A DNA stretch of 12,988 nucleotides from an uncultured Terriglobus sp. (GCA_937871605.1 CALMRM010000027.1:9459-22446); one strand, 5' to 3'. Positions 1-6,737 are shown, counted from the first letter of the stretch. Notes: generated by a model not told the origin, from the sequence alone. Program-made: numbers and translations.

Positions 1-682
1 TGGCGGCCTCGCCGCGGCCGCCGGCGGCGTCGGCGATGAGCGTGCCGCCGCCTTTTCCGCAGTCGAGAACATCCCCTCCATCCAGCAGAAAGCCGAGTTC
101 TGCATGAAGTGGATGGACAGCATTGAGGCGCTGGACACGCTGCAGACTCAGCAGCAGCGCCGCGACTTTTTGCTGAACCTCATCTGCTTCGCCTCCTGCG
201 TCGAAGGCCTGTTCTTCTTTGCGGCGTTCGCATACGTCTACTTCTTCCGGTCGAAGGGCCTGCTGCATGGCCTTGCGTCGGGTACCAACTGGGTCTTCCG
301 CGACGAGAGCTGCCACATCGAGTTTGCCTTCGAAGTGGTTCGTGTGGTGCGCGAGCAAGAGCCGGAACTGTGGGATGCGCAGCTGGAAAGCCAGATCGTC
401 CAGATGATGACCGAAGCCATCGACGCGGAGGCGCAGTTCGCCGACGATCTGCTCTCAGGCGGCGTCGCAGGCCTGTCCACCCGCGACATGCGCGCCTACC
501 TGGGCTACGTGGCCGATTCGCGCCTGGTGCGTCTGGGCATGGAGCCGCACTTCAAAACCAAGAACCCCTTCAGCTTCATGGAGCTGCAGGATGTTCAGGA
601 GTTGACCAACTTCTTCGAACGTCGCGTTTCTGCCTACCAGACGGCCGTCGCGGGAGAAGTTGCCTTCGGGGACGACTTCTAG
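1..682 (+). CDS. nrdB: Ribonucleoside-diphosphate reductase, class I small (beta) subunit, 5'-truncated
   Basis: This is the C-terminal part of the R2 subunit that carries the metal cofactor and radical for reducing ribonucleotides to deoxyribonucleotides; it works in the cytoplasm with the NrdA large subunit. The frame is open from base 2, so the gene begins before the window. Visible iron-ligand signatures are the Glu of CVEG (codon at 203) and the Glu and His of RDESCH (codons at 305 and 314), which correspond to the second half of the R2 di-iron site. The first ligands and the radical Tyr (or its replacement) lie upstream and cannot be checked, so the subclass and metal are open. The C-terminal TNFFERR segment and an acidic, aromatic last residue (GDDF) fit the tail that docks on NrdA. 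The gene ends with TAG at 680 and is followed by a strong terminator, so it is probably last in its operon. Confidence 0.93.
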   Translation, partial: GGLAAAAGGVGDERAAAFSAVENIPSIQQKAEFCMKWMDSIEALDTLQTQQQRRDFLLNLICFASCVEGLFFFAAFAYVYFFRSKGLLHGLASGTNWVFRDESCHIEFAFEVVRVVREQEPELWDAQLESQIVQMMTEAIDAEAQFADDLLSGGVAGLSTRDMRAYLGYVADSRLVRLGMEPHFKTKNPFSFMELQDVQELTNFFERRVSAYQTAVAGEVAFGDDF

Positions 683-719
683 ATGGGGTTGAAGACCCGA
701 CCGTAAGACACAACTATGA

Positions 720-754
720 AAAAGAAGCTGCCATCTTGGCAGCTTCTTTTCTTT
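720..754 (+). terminator. Intrinsic terminator after nrdB
   Basis: Bases 720-733 and 737-750 form a perfect 14-bp stem (core AGAAGCTGCCA / TGGCAGCTTCT) with a 3-base loop, and the right arm runs into a T-rich tract to 754. This is a textbook Rho-independent terminator 38 bases after the nrdB stop. It leaves only about 22 bases before the next start codon. Confidence 0.93.
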
Positions 755-776
755 GCTTCCGCATCTATCTCATTCT

Positions 777-1415
777 ATGCGTGTGGAACAAGTCGCTTCT
801 CCTGTGGACGCGGTGGATGTGGTGGAAGCAGATCAGGTTGAATCTGCGATTGAGTCCAAACAGATTGGCGATCGCATTCGTCGGCTGCGGATGCGGCGCT
901 CCATGGGCCTCGTTGAGCTCGGCACCAAAACCGGCCTTTCTGCCAGCTTCCTCTCACAACTGGAAACCGGCCGGGTAGTGCCAACGGTGCGCAACCTGGC
1001 GCGTATTGCGATGACGTTTGGCAAGGATTTGTCGTACTTCTTCCGCGACGAACAGCCGGTCAGCTTTCGTGTGATGCGCCAGGCGGAGCGGGTCCGGTTG
1101 CAGCGTGCCGCAGGCTCCGGCTCCATGTTTTTGTCAGAAAGCATGAGCGCCCTGGTCACAGACCAGAGTATGGTGCCCTGCATCGCGGAGTTCCGGGGGC
1201 AGATGGAAGAGGTAGTGTTTCGGCCTCGGGTGTTCGAAGGCGTCGAGTTCGCCTTTGTGACGGAGGGCTGCCTCACCCTAACTTCAGAAGCAGAGCGCCA
1301 CGTGCTGGAGCCGGGCGATGTGGTCTGGATTGATGCCCTGCGGAAGCGGCAGTACACCTGCGATGCAGGTGTTCGCGCAAGAGCCATCATCATCACGCGC
1401 ACGCACAAGCACTAA
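777..1415 (+). CDS. XRE-family transcriptional regulator with C-terminal cupin domain
   Basis: This is a predicted DNA-binding regulator of 212 residues. Residues about 30-89 form an XRE helix-turn-helix: QIGDRIRRLR, then LSASFLSQLETGR as the recognition part, then VPTVRNLARIA. Residues about 147-208 form a cupin barrel (VEFAFVTEG, then LEPGDVVWID). The family controls small-molecule metabolism by binding an effector in the barrel. The usual metal-binding His residues of both cupin motifs are absent (Arg and Lys occupy those stretches), so metal-free effector sensing or a purely structural barrel is more likely. Start choice: ATG at 777 is the first ATG in frame. A TTG at 753 would lie inside the terminator T-run and is rejected. 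GTG codons at 783-822 are alternatives, because no clear Shine-Dalgarno precedes 777. The target genes are unknown; an inverted repeat just downstream (1424-1455) is a candidate site. Confidence 0.85.
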   Translation: MRVEQVASPVDAVDVVEADQVESAIESKQIGDRIRRLRMRRSMGLVELGTKTGLSASFLSQLETGRVVPTVRNLARIAMTFGKDLSYFFRDEQPVSFRVMRQAERVRLQRAAGSGSMFLSESMSALVTDQSMVPCIAEFRGQMEEVVFRPRVFEGVEFAFVTEGCLTLTSEAERHVLEPGDVVWIDALRKRQYTCDAGVRARAIIITRTHKH

Positions 1416-1423
1416 TTGCAAGA

Positions 1424-1455
1424 TTTGCCAACAAACAGGGTCCCGTTGTGGCAAA
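1424..1455. promoter_or_regulatory. Inverted repeat between the XRE/cupin gene and rpmB
   Basis: TTTGCC (1424-1429) pairs with GGCAAA (1450-1455). After one bulged A, ACAA (1431-1434) pairs with TTGT (1446-1449), and GGG/CCC lie in the centre. No T-run follows, so it is not a normal intrinsic terminator. It could be an operator for the upstream regulator, a control element of rpmB-rpmG, or a weak terminator. A poor promoter-like pair overlaps it (TTGTGG at 1446, TCTAGA at 1469, 17-base spacer), which would fit an operator overlapping the rpmB promoter. Confidence 0.4.
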
Positions 1456-1506
1456 CTAGTAGGGTTGGTCTAGAGAGCAGCGGACCCAGTCTTCAGGAGA
1501 AGTTTT

Positions 1507-1728
1507 ATGGCAAAGATCTGTCCGATCACCGGTAAAAAGCCGATGGCGGGGAACAAGGTGTCACACGCAAACAACAAAACCCGCCGTCGCTGGGAGCCGA
1601 ACCTTCAGTGGAAGCGCATCTGGGTGCCGTCTGAGAAGCGCTTCATTCGTCTACGCATCTCTGCACGCGGGCTGCGTATCATCAACAAGAACGGTATCGA
1701 AGCGGCTCTGTTGCAGGCAAAGGGATAA
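1507..1728 (+). CDS. rpmB: 50S ribosomal protein L28
   Basis: This is a 73-residue protein of the large ribosomal subunit. The diagnostic start MAKICPITGKKP and the following NKVSHANNKTRRRW, then SEKRFIRLRISARGLR, match L28 over the full usual length. A strong Shine-Dalgarno (AGGAGA, 1496-1501) precedes ATG at 1507. Only one Cys is present (residue 5), so this is the form without the four-Cys zinc site. It is followed after 3 bases by rpmG, with which it forms an operon, and the pair is closed by a long terminator. Confidence 0.97.
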   Translation: MAKICPITGKKPMAGNKVSHANNKTRRRWEPNLQWKRIWVPSEKRFIRLRISARGLRIINKNGIEAALLQAKG

Positions 1729-1731
1729 GCG

Positions 1732-1884
1732 ATGCGCACACTGATCAAACTCGTCTCCAGCGCTGGTACCGGTCATTTCTATACCACCAGCAAAAATCCA
1801 AAGACCTCCAGCACAAAGCTGGAGTTTAAGAAGTACGATCCTATCGTGCGGAAGCACGTGTCGTATCGCGAAGCCAAGATTTAA
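1732..1884 (+). CDS. rpmG: 50S ribosomal protein L33
   Basis: This is a 50-residue protein, short enough to be missed by simple ORF callers. ATG at 1732 lies 3 bases after the rpmB stop; TAA is at 1882-1884. The sequence begins MRTLIKLVSSAGTGHFYTT and ends with VRKHVSYREAKI, which are the L33 signatures of the large ribosomal subunit. There is no Cys, so it is the zinc-free form, matching its L28 partner. Tight coupling to rpmB and the terminator at 1902-1940 define a two-gene operon. Whether the genome carries zinc-binding paralogues cannot be seen here. Confidence 0.96.
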   Translation: MRTLIKLVSSAGTGHFYTTSKNPKTSSTKLEFKKYDPIVRKHVSYREAKI

Positions 1885-1901
1885 CCGCAGCACATTTCAT
1901 G

Positions 1902-1940
1902 GGCAGAAGGCACGCTTCACAGCGTGCCTTCTGCCATTTT
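1902..1940 (+). terminator. Intrinsic terminator after rpmB-rpmG
   Basis: A perfect 15-bp stem (1902-1916 with 1921-1935), a 4-base TCAC loop, and then ATTTT. It lies 17 bases after the rpmG stop. Stem strength suggests near-complete termination. Confidence 0.95.
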
Positions 1941-1974
1941 GACGATATGCTTCTGTGAGGGCTGACGATCGGCT

Positions 1975-1986
1975 TGGGCTAGCCCA
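1975..1986. promoter_or_regulatory. 12-bp perfect palindrome upstream of the lipoprotein gene
   Basis: TGGGCTAGCCCA is fully self-complementary and lies 59 bases before the start of the gene at 2046, between a terminator and that gene, where its promoter must lie. It may be an operator half-site pair. No clear -10/-35 pair was recognised beside it, so the role is a guess. Confidence 0.25.
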
Positions 1987-2045
1987 TGTAGAAATGAGCG
2001 GTTCAGGCAGACGGCACACTTCAAACTAGACTTTCGGCAGGTCGT

Positions 2046-2897
2046 ATGGTTCGCAGCATCACATGTATTGCTCTTTGCGCAAGCCTCACCAGCGTGGCTT
2101 TGCTTGGCTGTCACGGCAAGCAGCAGACCCAGCCGGGTGTGGTGGCCGTTCGTCTGCCCGACGGTCAGACTCAGATCATCCAGCCCGGTCAGCCTATCCC
2201 AGTGGGCGCGACGGTAATCGCCTCTCAAGTGCCGTACACAACGCCGCCTGCGGGCGCTGATGGGAATGCGCAGACTTCCGCGAGCGCGCAGCCCCAGGCT
2301 TCCGCTCCCGTGGCTGACGGCAGCCAGACCATGACACCTCAGACCGCGCCGCAGGCTCCGCAGACCGTGACAACACCTGCGCCGACCGAAAGGCCGACCC
2401 TGGTCGTACCGGTCGGCACGCGGGTCACCATCAGAACCACTGAGTCGCTCTCAGCCGAGCATGGCGGCGGGGTGGGCTCCTCATTCCACGGCGTCCTCAA
2501 CGCGCCGGTGCTCGTGCGAGGCGTCCGTGTGTTTGATCGTGGAACGGCCGTGCGCGGCGAGATTACCAGTGCACAGGGGCGCGGACGATTCAAGGGTGCC
2601 GGTGTGCTGGGCGTCTCCCTGACCAACATCGGAGACTATCGCGTCGAAACCAGCGAGTTTGTGGAGCGACAAAAGGGCCGGGGCAAGCGTACCGCCGGTT
2701 TCATCGGCGGCGGAGCCGGTGTCGGCGCGCTTATCGGCGGACTCGCGGGCGGTGGCAAGGGCGCACTCATCGGCGGCTTAGCGGGCGCTGGTGGCGGCAC
2801 AGCAGCGGGTGCGTACACCGGCAGCCGTGACGTAGTGATCCCTTCTGAAAGCGCCATCAGCTTCACCCTGCGCAACTCGATCACTGTGAAGCAGTAG
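2046..2897 (+). CDS. Predicted outer-membrane lipoprotein with glycine zipper
   Basis: This is a 283-residue exported protein of unknown function. Residues 1-21 are a signal peptide ending in a lipobox (LLGC, Cys22), so lipid anchoring is predicted. A short domain at about 31-60 (VVAVRLPDG, IIQPGQPIPVG) is followed by a Pro/Thr/Gln/Ala-rich linker to about 117. A beta-rich domain at 118-205 begins VPVGTRVTIRTTESLS and includes a KGAGVLGVSL strand; its pattern recalls the barrel of TrbI/VirB10-type proteins. Residues about 218-259 are a glycine zipper with a repeated unit (GALIGGLAG at 227 and 239), which suggests membrane insertion or oligomerisation. The last part (VVIPSESAISFTLR) completes the beta domain, so the zipper is an insertion in it. 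A weak GGCAGG precedes ATG. The gene is monocistronic between a terminator and a convergent gene. Proteins of this plan are common in Acidobacteriota (family knowledge); a secretion-system role is not supported by the neighbours. Confidence 0.8.
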   Translation: MVRSITCIALCASLTSVALLGCHGKQQTQPGVVAVRLPDGQTQIIQPGQPIPVGATVIASQVPYTTPPAGADGNAQTSASAQPQASAPVADGSQTMTPQTAPQAPQTVTTPAPTERPTLVVPVGTRVTIRTTESLSAEHGGGVGSSFHGVLNAPVLVRGVRVFDRGTAVRGEITSAQGRGRFKGAGVLGVSLTNIGDYRVETSEFVERQKGRGKRTAGFIGGGAGVGALIGGLAGGGKGALIGGLAGAGGGTAAGAYTGSRDVVIPSESAISFTLRNSITVKQ

Positions 2898-2903
2898 AGC
2901 GTA

Positions 2904-2939
2904 CAGGCTCCTTCTGTGCAGCAGCACTGCAGGGGCCTG
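2904..2939. terminator. Hairpin between convergent genes, possible weak bidirectional terminator
   Basis: CAGGCTCC (2904-2911) pairs with GGGGCCTG (2932-2939, one G-U), and inside it TGCAG (2917-2921) pairs with CTGCA (2927-2931) around a 5-base loop. It lies in the 52-base gap between convergent genes. Neither side has a T-run, so termination by this element alone is uncertain. Confidence 0.35.
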
Positions 2940-2949
2940 CTCTGCTACC

Positions 2950-4002
2950 TCAATGTGGCAGTAGAAACACGCCTTCTCGCATGATCTGGTGTTCGCCTTC
3001 CGCACTGCCCAGCCAGATGTTGAAGCCGAGCCCTACCACGTCGATGTGGGTGGAGGATTTCCAGGGTGCACCCGTATGCGCACCGTACGGGTCACCAAAG
3101 GCGATATGGATGCCCGGAAACTTCTCATCCTGCAGGATGTTGCCGATTACGCGATCCACCCCGATGTTGGTTCCGATGGCAAACTCACCCACTCGGTCCG
3201 AGTTGCCGTCGGTATGGGTGTATGCCCAAAAGTCGCGTTCCAGCTCCTTGTTTTCGCAGGAGATGCGGACGATGCGGTTGTCTTCGATCGCGATGGACAG
3301 TGGAGTGTCCTGCAGGATGCCATATCGCTCGCAAAGGTAGTCGCCCACCACACCGTCAACGACGAACACCCCATTCAGTTCGCCAGGTGCGGTGAAGCAT
3401 TCGCCGCCGGGCAGGTTACCCCACTTTTCCGTTGAAATGATGCCGGATGTCTTGAACCACTTGTACTCCGAATTCAGCGCCACATGGATGTCTGTACCGG
3501 CAGCGGTCGTGGCACGAACATAGCTCGCCTGCTTCACGCTGTTCAGCACAGCCTGCGACAGGGCATCCACTTCCGCGAAATTCGCGCGCATGCCTTGTAC
3601 CATAATGTCCGGTGTGATGTTGACCATATGGGCGTGCCGCATGCGGCGACGGTTCACAACATCTGTCATCTGCATGCGGCTGCGCAACTCGTTTTGCTGC
3701 ACCTGCACGGCAAAGATGCTGACCTGGCTGCTCTCCATGTCGTCCAGCACAGCGAGGGGCATGGTGCTGAGTGGTCGTGCGGCAAGTTCTTCCAGAACAA
3801 AGCCGTTCCACGGACAGCCCAGGTAGTTCAGTTCTGCCGTAAGGGCGGCCGCTACGGTGATCGTCTTCTCATCGGTGATGAGCGTCACCTTCTCGCTGGG
3901 AGTGATGCGGAGGCAGGTGGAGACTGCGTTGTGAGCACCTTCCTGGAACGCCGGGGGATACGAAGTCTGGCTCAACCGCTGGTTCGCGTTCTCATACGCC
4001 AT
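2950..4002 (-). CDS. Family M29 metallo-aminopeptidase (AmpS/AmpT/PepS type, COG2309-like)
   Basis: This enzyme removes N-terminal amino acids from peptides with a two-metal centre in the cytoplasm; no signal peptide is seen. It is 350 residues, slightly shorter than the ~370-410 usual for M29. All expected metal and catalytic positions are visible: Glu201 in NLPGGE, Glu273 in VGEFAIGTN, His299 in GIHIAFGDPYG with Tyr306 seven residues later, and His319/Asp321 in STHIDVV. The ATG at 4002 gives the natural N-terminus, but no Shine-Dalgarno precedes it. The upstream gene on the same strand ends 95 bases away behind a terminator, so a separate promoter is expected although I could not identify one. 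It converges with the lipoprotein gene. Peptide turnover is the safe role; a link to the ligase cluster further upstream is speculation. Confidence 0.9.
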   Translation of the reverse strand: MAYENANQRLSQTSYPPAFQEGAHNAVSTCLRITPSEKVTLITDEKTITVAAALTAELNYLGCPWNGFVLEELAARPLSTMPLAVLDDMESSQVSIFAVQVQQNELRSRMQMTDVVNRRRMRHAHMVNITPDIMVQGMRANFAEVDALSQAVLNSVKQASYVRATTAAGTDIHVALNSEYKWFKTSGIISTEKWGNLPGGECFTAPGELNGVFVVDGVVGDYLCERYGILQDTPLSIAIEDNRIVRISCENKELERDFWAYTHTDGNSDRVGEFAIGTNIGVDRVIGNILQDEKFPGIHIAFGDPYGAHTGAPWKSSTHIDVVGLGFNIWLGSAEGEHQIMREGVFLLPH

Positions 4003-4039
4003 ATAGGTGGATTGGATGCGCGTGTGAAGAGTTCCGACC

Positions 4040-4073
4040 GAAAACGCAAACCCCGGCGTGGTGAGCGCCGGGG
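4040..4073 (-). terminator. Intrinsic terminator after the Tat aminotransferase gene
   Basis: On the - strand, CCCCGGCG (4073-4066) and CGCCGGGG (4058-4051) form an 8-bp GC stem with a 7-base loop, followed by TTTGCGTTTT. It lies 25 bases after the stop at 4098 and before the peptidase start at 4002, and so separates these two genes. Confidence 0.8.
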
Positions 4074-4097
4074 TCGGGGTCGGGTTCAGTGTGTCAG

Positions 4098-5387
4098 TTA
4101 TCCGCGGTACAGCTCGTGTGGAATGGCCTGCACGTCCAGATGAGCAGCCACAGGTGCGCTGGGTTCGTTCATGACCTTGTAGAACGCGGTCTGAAACTTC
4201 TTCATCTCGTCTGGGGTACCCACGGTGACACGAACATAGGTCGGCATAATGGGCCAGACGCGGCCGATGGCTACCTTTTCGCCCAGCATCGCGTGCTGCA
4301 CTTCCGCTCCCGGCCGCTTCACGTCCACCATGAACATGTTGGCCTGCGCTCCCGGCACATACTTGTAGCCGTTCTTCTGCAGGAATGCCAGCGTGTCGTC
4401 CAGCGTGTCACGATTGATCTTTTTACGCAGCGGCACCAACTGTTTGTCGTTCAGGCTGGCTGCTGCTGCGGCGGCAGAGGTGAGCGAGATGCTGCCGATC
4501 TGACGATCGTTCGGCGTGACTGCCTCGAAACGCGCCAGCAGGTCAGGACGGCCAAATGCGAAGCCTGCCCGGACACCCGCCATGCCGTAAATCTTCGAGA
4601 ACGTACGCAGAACGATGATGTCCTTGTCCTGTGTGACGAGGTCGATGACGGAATCTTCATTGGAGAAGTGGTGGTACGCCTCGTCAACGATGACCACGGA
4701 GCCGGCCGGCTTATTGTTCACGAGCCAAACGATGTCTTCCTTGGGCGTGATGGTGCCGGTCGGATTGTTCGGGTTCACGATGTAGTACGCGCCAGGATTG
4801 GGGTGCGCGGCCAGCATGGCCTTTACGTCGAACTTATAGGTCGACTTATCCAGCGGCACCTGGAAGTACTTTGCTTTCATGGTCATGGCCGCGCGATAAC
4901 CCTGCTCGTAGGAGGGGTCACCAAGAACCAGGGGCTTGTCCGGGCCGATGTTGGAGTAGAGAGCGAGGTCGAGCGGGCCGCCTGAGCCCGGGTAGATGCG
5001 CACGTAGCCAGGCTTCAGCTGGAACTGGTCGCTGATCGCCTTGGTCATGGCGGTGCTGTACTCGCGGTCGTAGCGCCCGCCCTTCTTGGCAGCAACGCCA
5101 ATGGCATCAAGCGCGCAGGACGCGGGGCCAAGCGGGTTCTCGTTCGACGAGATGATCACCGTGTCTGGCGGCATGGGGCGACGACCACCACCCATGTCGT
5201 CACCACCGGCCCCTACCCCACCTCGGCGACCCGCGCCCATTTGGCCGGCCTGTGCTGGCTGGTTGGCAGCTGACTGCAGGCCGAAGGCGGGCATGGCTGC
5301 AGCCGCGGCAGACGCGATTCCGGCGGAGCGCATAAAGTTACGACGCGAAAGAAACTGCTGGGCGGAGGCAAAACACTTCAGATCCAT
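4098..5387 (-). CDS. Tat-exported, HisC-like PLP-dependent aminotransferase (fold type I)
   Basis: This 429-residue protein has an N-terminal twin-arginine signal (SRRNFM at 14-19, then an Ala-rich hydrophobic stretch to about 36). A Gly/Ala/Gln-rich linker of about 40 residues follows, then an aminotransferase class I/II domain. PLP-site motifs are all present: SNENPLGP at 81, NPNNPTGT at 205, DEAYHHF at 235-241, the Schiff-base Lys265 in RTFSK, Arg273 in GVRAGF, and the substrate-carboxylate Arg386 in YVRVTVG. This resembles histidinol-phosphate aminotransferase, but that enzyme is cytoplasmic, so a biosynthetic hisC role is unlikely. A folded, PLP-loaded enzyme exported to the periplasm is the plain inference. 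Start: ATG at 5387 has a strong GAGGAG Shine-Dalgarno (5396-5401 on the complement) and puts the Tat motif at the usual place; an ATG at 5543 would add 52 residues of poor character and is rejected. The substrate is unknown. Confidence 0.88.
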   Translation of the reverse strand: MDLKCFASAQQFLSRRNFMRSAGIASAAAAAMPAFGLQSAANQPAQAGQMGAGRRGGVGAGGDDMGGGRRPMPPDTVIISSNENPLGPASCALDAIGVAAKKGGRYDREYSTAMTKAISDQFQLKPGYVRIYPGSGGPLDLALYSNIGPDKPLVLGDPSYEQGYRAAMTMKAKYFQVPLDKSTYKFDVKAMLAAHPNPGAYYIVNPNNPTGTITPKEDIVWLVNNKPAGSVVIVDEAYHHFSNEDSVIDLVTQDKDIIVLRTFSKIYGMAGVRAGFAFGRPDLLARFEAVTPNDRQIGSISLTSAAAAAASLNDKQLVPLRKKINRDTLDDTLAFLQKNGYKYVPGAQANMFMVDVKRPGAEVQHAMLGEKVAIGRVWPIMPTYVRVTVGTPDEMKKFQTAFYKVMNEPSAPVAAHLDVQAIPHELYRG

Positions 5388-5541
5388 TACGACTCTCCTC
5401 AGAGTAAGCTGCGGGTCTACAGGTGAACTGCGGTGCGAATCGGAGGTACACGCCGGCGGTCGACGCGGAAATGCGCTGCTGCAATCTGGGTTGAAGCGGG
5501 ATCGCCCATGCAGGACGGCGTTTGCATAGGGATTTACAAAC

Positions 5542-5572
5542 ACAATAGCGTGAAAAGGAGGAAAATTTTCAA
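5542..5572 (-). promoter_or_regulatory. Candidate promoter and AT-rich palindrome upstream of the Tat aminotransferase
   Basis: The 242-base gap 5388-5629 has no convincing gene. On the - strand TTGAAA (5572-5567) and TATTGT (5547-5542) are separated by 19 bases, which is longer than ideal. The perfect palindrome GAAAATTTTC (5561-5570) overlaps the -35 position and could be an operator. If used, the leader would be about 150 bases. Evidence is pattern only. Confidence 0.25.
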
Positions 5573-5629
5573 CTCAGCACAACTTTATTTACGAGCTGCG
5601 AAAAGTTCGCCTGCTTATCTGTTTTGCTC

Positions 5630-6733
5630 CTACAGTCCGGCCCGGGTCTCAGTCGCCATGTAATCCACCACTGCCTTCAGATCACCCGTCTCTCGCCAAA
5701 CCCGCAACTGCCGGTCGGCGCCACTGCCCTGCTCCAGCATCTGCCGTATGTAGTTGATTTCGTTGCGCGACCCAAGCTCGTCTACCACATCCTCGACAAA
5801 GTGAAGGTACTCGGCAATCAGTTCCCGTTCCGGCATTTCGCACTCCTTGCCGAAATCGATTAGTTTGCCATCCAAACCATAACGCACGGCGCGAAATTTG
5901 TTCTCCATCAGGAGTGCGCGCGAGTACTGGCGAAAGTCGATGTTGTTGCTGTGCAGGCAGTGCAGCTTCATGGCCGTGGCCTGGATGAGCGCCGCAATGG
6001 CGACGGACTCCTCCGCCCGCATCGGAATGTCGCAGATGCGGACCTCAATCGTGTTGAAGAAGGGATGCGGACGCACGTCCCACCAAAGCTTCTTGGCATT
6101 GTCAATGCTGTTGGTTTTGATGAGCAGGTTAACGTAGTTCTCAAATTCGGAGTAGCTTGCAAAGCTGTCTGGCAGGTTGGTCCGGGGAAAGTGTTCGAAG
6201 ACCTTTGCACGATAGCTCTTGTAGCCGGTCTCCATGCCTAGCCAGAACGGTGAGTTGGTGGAGAGCGCCAGAATGTGCGGCAAAAAATACCGCAACGAGT
6301 TCATGATGCGGATCGCCGCTTCGCGGTCCTCGATGCCTACGTGTACGTGCAGCCCAAAGATGAGGTTGGAGCGCGCCACAAGCTGCAGGTCCTCCACCAC
6401 ACGCTGGTAGCGAGGATCGGGATAGATCTCCTGCGAGCGCCAGTCGGCAAAGGGGTGCGTAGCGCCTGCCACCAGCAGCAGGCCATGCTCCTCTGCCAGG
6501 CGCACCATGTTGCGGCGCAGGTCGTACAGGTCCTCCCGCGCCTCCTGAATGTTGTGGCAGACGCGTGTGCCAACCTCGATCACGGATTGGTGCAGCTCTG
6601 CCTTGACCCGCTCCTCGAGCCGCAGCCTCCCGTGCTCCAACATCTCCGTGGCCACGTGCGACCGCAGATCGCGCGTGTCCGGATCGACAGTCTGGTACTC
6701 CTCTTCAATGCCGAGCGTGAACGATGGACGCAT
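5630..6733 (-). CDS. ybdK: GCS2/YbdK-type carboxylate-amine ligase (glutamate-cysteine ligase family 2)
   Basis: This 367-residue protein is collinear with E. coli YbdK (372 residues), a weak gamma-glutamyl-cysteine ligase. Enzymes of the family activate a carboxylate with ATP and join it to an amine. Signatures are GIEEEYQ at 8-14 (metal/ATP site), GATHPFADW at about 90-98, FGLHVHVG at 126-133, WWDVRPHPFFNTIEVR at 217-232, and RYGLDG at 284. Start: ATG at 6733 gives the natural beginning (MRPSFTLGIEEEY). A GTG at 6778 in the same frame would add 15 Pro/Gly residues and is less likely. The ribosome-binding region is a run of ten G (6747-6738) four bases before the ATG. It is the last gene of a four-gene - strand run, 50 bases after the lipoprotein stop. 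The actual substrate need not be glutamate and cysteine; the ATP-grasp neighbour suggests a pathway making a peptide or amide. Confidence 0.93.
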   Translation of the reverse strand: MRPSFTLGIEEEYQTVDPDTRDLRSHVATEMLEHGRLRLEERVKAELHQSVIEVGTRVCHNIQEAREDLYDLRRNMVRLAEEHGLLLVAGATHPFADWRSQEIYPDPRYQRVVEDLQLVARSNLIFGLHVHVGIEDREAAIRIMNSLRYFLPHILALSTNSPFWLGMETGYKSYRAKVFEHFPRTNLPDSFASYSEFENYVNLLIKTNSIDNAKKLWWDVRPHPFFNTIEVRICDIPMRAEESVAIAALIQATAMKLHCLHSNNIDFRQYSRALLMENKFRAVRYGLDGKLIDFGKECEMPERELIAEYLHFVEDVVDELGSRNEINYIRQMLEQGSGADRQLRVWRETGDLKAVVDYMATETRAGL

Positions 6734-6737
6734 TGTG

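Noticed and set aside
370..978. Open + frame overlapping nrdB and the XRE gene
   Set aside because: It is Arg/Pro-rich and in a different frame from both motif-bearing genes, and it crosses a strong terminator.
4089..4985. Long + strand open frame opposite the aminotransferase gene
   Set aside because: The - strand frame has full aminotransferase motifs; the + frame is His/Arg/Val-rich with no recognisable motif, as expected for an antisense shadow in GC-rich DNA.
5388..5543. N-terminal extension of the aminotransferase to an ATG at 5543
   Set aside because: The extension is unstructured, and the internal ATG at 5387 has a strong Shine-Dalgarno and places the Tat motif near the N-terminus.
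5600..5620. Possible terminator hairpin (GCGAA/TTCGC) after ybdK
   Set aside because: The stem is only 5 bp and no T-run follows on the - strand, so I could not support a terminator there.
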